From positions 1 through 7,872 of the forward strand of contig JAJXWC010000097.1 of NCBI GenBank assembly GCA_021781855.1: 7,872 nucleotides of DNA, written 5' to 3'. This DNA comes from Bacillota bacterium (GTDB lineage: Bacteria; Bacillota; Bacilli; Lactobacillales; Streptococcaceae). The notes beneath the pieces are model-generated. The model was not told where the DNA came from. It saw nothing but the letters and a program-made list of their open reading frames with translations, and made no database searches. Position 1 is the stretch's first letter, and each line of letters starts with the position of its first letter. Shown piece after piece: positions 5,554-7,872 of the stretch. The translations under genes and the position numbers were made by a program.

Positions 5554-6126
5554 TTATTCTGTCAATTTCATGAAGTAATTTACAATTAACTTTCCTAATT
5601 TCTCATAACCCACTTTTGAAAAATGTAAACCATCTGCCTGCAACCATTTGACTGGCTCATCAGCTTCCATTGCTGCGAAAACATCAATCACAGGCAACGA
5701 AAATTGTACGGCGCAGCGTTTTGTCTGCTTACCAAAAGCCGTCAAAAAATCATTTCCTCGTATACCTGATTCAAAGCGGTCATCATGCCAAGGCGGCGTT
5801 AGCAAAATTACATGCTCCGCTCCAATTTTTTCCGTCAAATCTGACAAGTTCGTCAAAAAATCTGCTTCTGTCAGTGGTTCATAAGTTGCAGAATCATTTG
5901 CTCCAAAGAAAATCAGCACTTTGTCAGCCTTCGCATCAATAACACGAGACACACGGCGTAGTCCTGCTGTTGTTGTCTCACCATTGACTCCCTGCAATTC
6001 AACTTCTAAATCCAAACCAGCCAACTTTGCTGCTGTTTCCGTCATTTCTTTCAGCACATTTGATGCGCTATGGTCAGTATGGTCATAGCCATTCGTAATC
6101 GAATCGCCAAAAATTACAATTTTCAT
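5554..6126 (-). CDS. SGNH/GDSL-family hydrolase, cytosolic
   Basis: The 190-residue product is typical in length for small single-domain SGNH hydrolases. Block I is FGDSIT with nucleophile S9; block II is GVNGETT with G49; block III is GANDS with N77; block V is DGLHFS with D165 and H168. All four SGNH residues are in place, so it should be an active esterase or lipase-like enzyme acting on small acyl esters. The family is broad and the substrate cannot be set from sequence. There is no signal peptide. AAAGGA (6143-6138) stands 11 bases before the ATG, and a second AGAGG touches the ATG. It is the first gene of the probable operon with the membrane protein and tsaE. I see no convincing -10 box just upstream. 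Confidence 0.93.
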   Translation of the reverse strand: MKIVIFGDSITNGYDHTDHSASNVLKEMTETAAKLAGLDLEVELQGVNGETTTAGLRRVSRVIDAKADKVLIFFGANDSATYEPLTEADFLTNLSDLTEKIGAEHVILLTPPWHDDRFESGIRGNDFLTAFGKQTKRCAVQFSLPVIDVFAAMEADEPVKWLQADGLHFSKVGYEKLGKLIVNYFMKLTE

Positions 6127-6490
6127 CCTCTATCAAATCCTTTCAAGTCACTTCTGTAAGCTGCTATCTACGCACTCCGTGCTACGAAAGACAAGAGTTT
6201 CGCTCTCTATCCGCAACCTCAACGGTATTAGGCTGTCGCTAGTTACAATCGCAAATACCTTCGTCTCTTCGGGCAGCAGGATAAGCAGTGCTTTCTTTCT
6301 ACTGCCGTAGATTTCGCCTTGCAACCTTGATTGCCTAGAGCGAATGACTATTATCATAGATGTCAGCTTGTGTCCTAACATCAGTAGAGGGAAATCATCC
6401 TCTACCAATGGAGTAATCAGTTCAAAAGTGTCTGTTACTATTATATCCGTTCTGAAACTGATTTTCAAACCTTTTTCATATGTATTCGAT
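6127..6490. other. Divergent intergenic region, repeat-rich, no supported gene
   Basis: The region between the GDSL gene and the hydrolase promoter holds small hairpins: GCAC-TCC-GTGC (6172-6182), CTAC-TGCC-GTAG near 6300, and GTAGAGG/CCTCTAC around 6384-6406. It includes one copy of an interspersed repeat (6174-6240). A 106-codon minus-strand frame crosses it (6468-6148), but it runs through the repeat and hairpins, lacks a ribosome site and matches no family I know, so it is not called as a gene. Confidence 0.55.
6174..6240. repeat. Interspersed intergenic repeat, copy A
   Basis: This copy aligns with 7503-7580: ACTCCGTGCTAC versus ACTTCGTGTTAC, then GACAAGAG versus AACGAGAG, GCTCTCTATCCGCAACCTCAACG versus GCTCTCTTCATAACCTTAACG, and TATTAGGCTGTC versus TATTAAGCTGTC. 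Copy B has an extra GCACTTCGTGC hairpin. Both lie in intergenic DNA, as expected of a small REP-like or degraded mobile repeat family. Confidence 0.6.
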
Positions 6491-6525
6491 TTCAGTTTTT
6501 CCTATATTTTTTGATAAAATATAGG
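6491..6525 (+). promoter_or_regulatory. Hydrolase promoter with palindrome; leaderless start
   Basis: TGA followed by TAAAAT (6515-6520) is an extended -10, with only a weak -35 (TTCAGT, 6491-6496, spacer 18). The -10 ends 6 bases before the ATG at 6527, and no Shine-Dalgarno is present, so the mRNA probably begins at or next to the start codon. CCTATATTTT (6501-6510) and AAAATATAGG (6516-6525) are perfect inverted 10-mers with a 5-base spacer covering the -10 and start site, an operator candidate. Confidence 0.65.
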
Positions 6526-6526
6526 C

Positions 6527-7291
6527 ATGATTATAAAAAAATTCGACATCAATCCTACTGCTTGGGTTACTTTTTATCAGCGTGAAAATCCGCGCACAGA
6601 TAAGAATCCGATGCCTACCATTGTGATTTGTCCCGGCGGCGGCTATGAACATATTTCCATTCGCGAATCTGAACCACTTGCACTTGCATTTTCGGCGCAA
6701 GGTTTTCAGGTTTTCGTTCTGAGTTACAGCGTCATGAATAAAGGTACACAAGGCAATTTTCTCGCCGATACTGTCAGCGAACTGTACAGCGTTTTTGAAC
6801 TGATTGAAAAAAATGCTGCAGACTGGGAAATTTCTCCTGAAAATATCTTTCTTCTCGGCTGTTCGGCAGGTGGGCATTTAGCTGCATGGTACAGCAACAC
6901 CACCCTTTCTCATCGTCCAAAAGGTGTGCTACTTTGCTATCCTGTAACTGCTTTGAGTTTTGGCTGGCCTGAAACACCCAAACATTTTAACTTTGAAATT
7001 GATGATTTTGCGCTCTATAATACCTGCGAAATGGTTAATCCGGAAACTCCAGAAACATTCCTTTGGCACACTGCAAATGACGATGCGGTTCCCGTTTATA
7101 ACACCCTTAAATATTGCGAGCGGCTGCACAAAAATCATGTCCCTTTTGAAAGTCACATTTTCCAAGACGGGCCACACGGACTTTCCCTTGCCAATCGTGG
7201 CTCTGCTCCAGACGACAAGAGTATCAATCCAAATGTTGCCCGCTGGTTTCCCTTTGCGCTTGATTGGATTGACCGACTTCTCAAAGTTTAA
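6527..7291 (+). CDS. Alpha/beta hydrolase (esterase, Aes/acetyl-xylan-esterase-like)
   Basis: The 254-residue product has the alpha/beta hydrolase order: strand TIVICPGGGY with the oxyanion-hole GGG (37-39), FQVFVLSYSV (60-69), the nucleophile elbow GCSAGG with S113 (111-116), the acid segment ANDDAVPV with D185 or D186, and GPHG with the catalytic H217. No signal peptide is seen, so it acts in the cytosol, probably removing acyl groups from sugars, peptides or small esters. The substrate is not decided by sequence. It stands alone, divergent from the GDSL hydrolase 400 bases away. Translation likely starts on a leaderless mRNA. Its stop codon TAA (7289-7291) is part of the TTAA that borders the MITE-like element, so insertion of that element may have reset the C-terminus by a few residues. 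Confidence 0.93.
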   Translation: MIIKKFDINPTAWVTFYQRENPRTDKNPMPTIVICPGGGYEHISIRESEPLALAFSAQGFQVFVLSYSVMNKGTQGNFLADTVSELYSVFELIEKNAADWEISPENIFLLGCSAGGHLAAWYSNTTLSHRPKGVLLCYPVTALSFGWPETPKHFNFEIDDFALYNTCEMVNPETPETFLWHTANDDAVPVYNTLKYCERLHKNHVPFESHIFQDGPHGLSLANRGSAPDDKSINPNVARWFPFALDWIDRLLKV

Positions 7292-7448
7292 GGGCACCTC
7301 TAAAAACTGCTAATTTTGAGTTTGAGCTAAATTTTCCAAAGTCAAGGACTGACGACGAAGGCTTGCTGCTGCAAGTCTAGGAGGAAGACGAAGAATTTGG
7401 GAAATTTAGCCAAACTCAGAATTTCTGAGTTTTTAGAGGTGGCCTTAA
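7288..7448. mobile_element. MITE-like inverted-repeat element bordered by TTAA
   Basis: The outer 21 bases from the left (TTAAGGGCACCTCTAAAAACT, 7288-7308) and from the right read in reverse complement (7448-7428) agree at 20 of 21 positions. The similarity continues inward with gaps (GAGTTTGAGCTAAATTTTCC versus GAGTTTGGCTAAATTTCCC). The element is 161 bases, has no open frame of note, and is flanked by TTAA on both sides, either a target duplication or part of the inverted repeat. It fits a non-autonomous element mobilised by a transposase elsewhere. The family is not assigned. As RNA it would fold into a long hairpin after the hydrolase gene. Confidence 0.7.
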
Positions 7449-7462
7449 GTTAAAAAATAATG

Positions 7463-7495
7463 AAAAAACGAATTTCCAGAGGAAATTCGTTTTTT
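7463..7495. terminator. Bidirectional terminator between convergent genes
   Basis: A perfect 15-bp stem, AAAAAACGAATTTCC (7463-7477)/GGAAATTCGTTTTTT (7481-7495), has a 3-base loop AGA. T-tracts arise in both directions, so it can end the hydrolase transcript and the minus-strand transcript arriving from the right edge. Confidence 0.92.
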
Positions 7496-7502
7496 ATCTC
7501 CA

Positions 7503-7580
7503 TACTTCGTGTTACAAACAACGAGAGCCTTGCTTGCTCTCTTCATAACCTTAACGCACTTCGTGCTATTAAGCTGTCTT
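7503..7580. repeat. Interspersed intergenic repeat, copy B
   Basis: Homologous to 6174-6240, with the shared blocks ACTYCGTGYTAC, RACRAGAG, GCTCTCT, AACCTYAACG and TATTARGCTGTC. It contains hairpins GAGAGC/GCTCTC (around 7523-7541) and GCAC-TTC-GTGC (7556-7566). The rest of the gap to 7665 shows only AT-rich DNA with a CTTTTTGT/ACAAAAAG inverted pair (7577-7618). Confidence 0.6.
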
Positions 7581-7668
7581 TTTGTCTGACTGCTAAAGCA
7601 AATAACAAAAAGGCAAAGTCGAAAGTTCAAATAATAGCAAACTTCGAATTTAGTTTTACTTCATATTA

Positions 7669-7872
7669 GCCAACACCGTACCAAGCAACTTGTTCATATT
7701 TCCAACCGTTTTTCACAAAAGCATTTTTCTCTGTGAGACTAGCCGTATAAAAATGTGAACCTGCTACAACTTTGGCGTTATACAAACGGTAAATTGGAAC
7801 ACCCGACTGCACAACATTGAATGAAATTCCCTCATAGCGCCAGCCAATCTTCACCAAACTATTTTTCTCATA
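7669..7872 (-). CDS. C-terminal end of a DUF5648-repeat protein (partial)
   Basis: The frame enters from the right edge and is read here for 68 codons; the stop TAA is at 7668-7666. It shows the end of one repeat (YEKNSLVKIGWRYEGISFNV) and a whole second one (PIYRLYNAKVVAGSHFYTAS onward to EKNAFVKNGWKYEQVAWYG). The motif order PxYRLYN, SHFYTxSxxEKNxxV, GWxYE is that of DUF5648, found in tandem at the C-terminus of secreted or wall-associated hydrolases in lactic acid bacteria. The enzyme part lies outside the window, so the function is unknown. An ATG-like internal start is not invoked, because the frame is open to the edge. Confidence 0.85.

Noticed and set aside
6148..6468. 106-codon minus-strand open frame
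   Set aside because: It crosses an interspersed repeat and several hairpins, lacks a Shine-Dalgarno, and resembles no known family.
6476..6877. 133-codon minus-strand open frame antisense to the hydrolase
   Set aside because: It is a shadow of the well-supported alpha/beta hydrolase and has no family features.
1..7872. CRISPR array
   Set aside because: No regularly spaced direct repeats of 20-40 bases were seen anywhere in the window.

Overview
The window looks like a low-GC Gram-positive chromosome, most likely Lactococcus or a close relative in the Streptococcaceae. That is an inference from AT-rich DNA, canonical Shine-Dalgarno and TTGACA/TATAAT-type signals, a tsaE gene next to a LytR-CpsA-Psr gene, and a protein ending in DUF5648-type repeats. 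No species was assigned.

Left part (1 to about 2412): the end of an integrated element (prophage, satellite or island) that stops in the 3' end of a tRNA-Arg(TCT) gene. It holds an AT-rich stretch, a promoter, a structured leader with a 9-bp stem and a U-tract, a NYN/PIN-like nuclease gene starting at TTG (367-1065), a hairpin terminator, a 10-bp inverted repeat in the integrase promoter region, and a tyrosine recombinase gene (1190-2350) pointing at the tRNA. The tRNA itself has an A-C mismatch and a G.U wobble, both caused by bases on its 3' side, as expected if the element supplies that side. The layout promoter, structured RNA, terminator-like hairpin, RNase-fold gene recalls RNA-antitoxin/toxin modules and is my best candidate for an undescribed system.

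Middle part (2525-6126, minus strand) is ordinary chromosome: the tRNA promoter, an LCP-family cell-wall polymer ligase, tsaE (tRNA t6A synthesis ATPase), a single-pass membrane protein with a Ser/Thr/Gln-rich outer region, and a cytosolic SGNH/GDSL hydrolase. The last three probably form one operon read from the GDSL gene toward tsaE. The membrane-protein gene appears to carry a +1-base indel in an A5 run: 50 further protein-like codons continue in the next frame and end inside the tsaE start, which would restore a translationally coupled 251-residue product.

Right part (6127-7872): a 400-bp divergent intergenic region with a repeat, an alpha/beta hydrolase gene (plus strand), a 161-bp MITE-like inverted-repeat element whose left TTAA supplies the hydrolase stop codon, a 15-bp bidirectional terminator, a second repeat copy, and the C-terminal end of a DUF5648-repeat protein entering from the right edge on the minus strand.

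Two genes, the LCP gene and the alpha/beta hydrolase, share an unusual design: an extended -10 box exactly 6 bases before the ATG with no Shine-Dalgarno, implying leaderless mRNAs, and each promoter is covered by a perfect palindrome that could be an operator.
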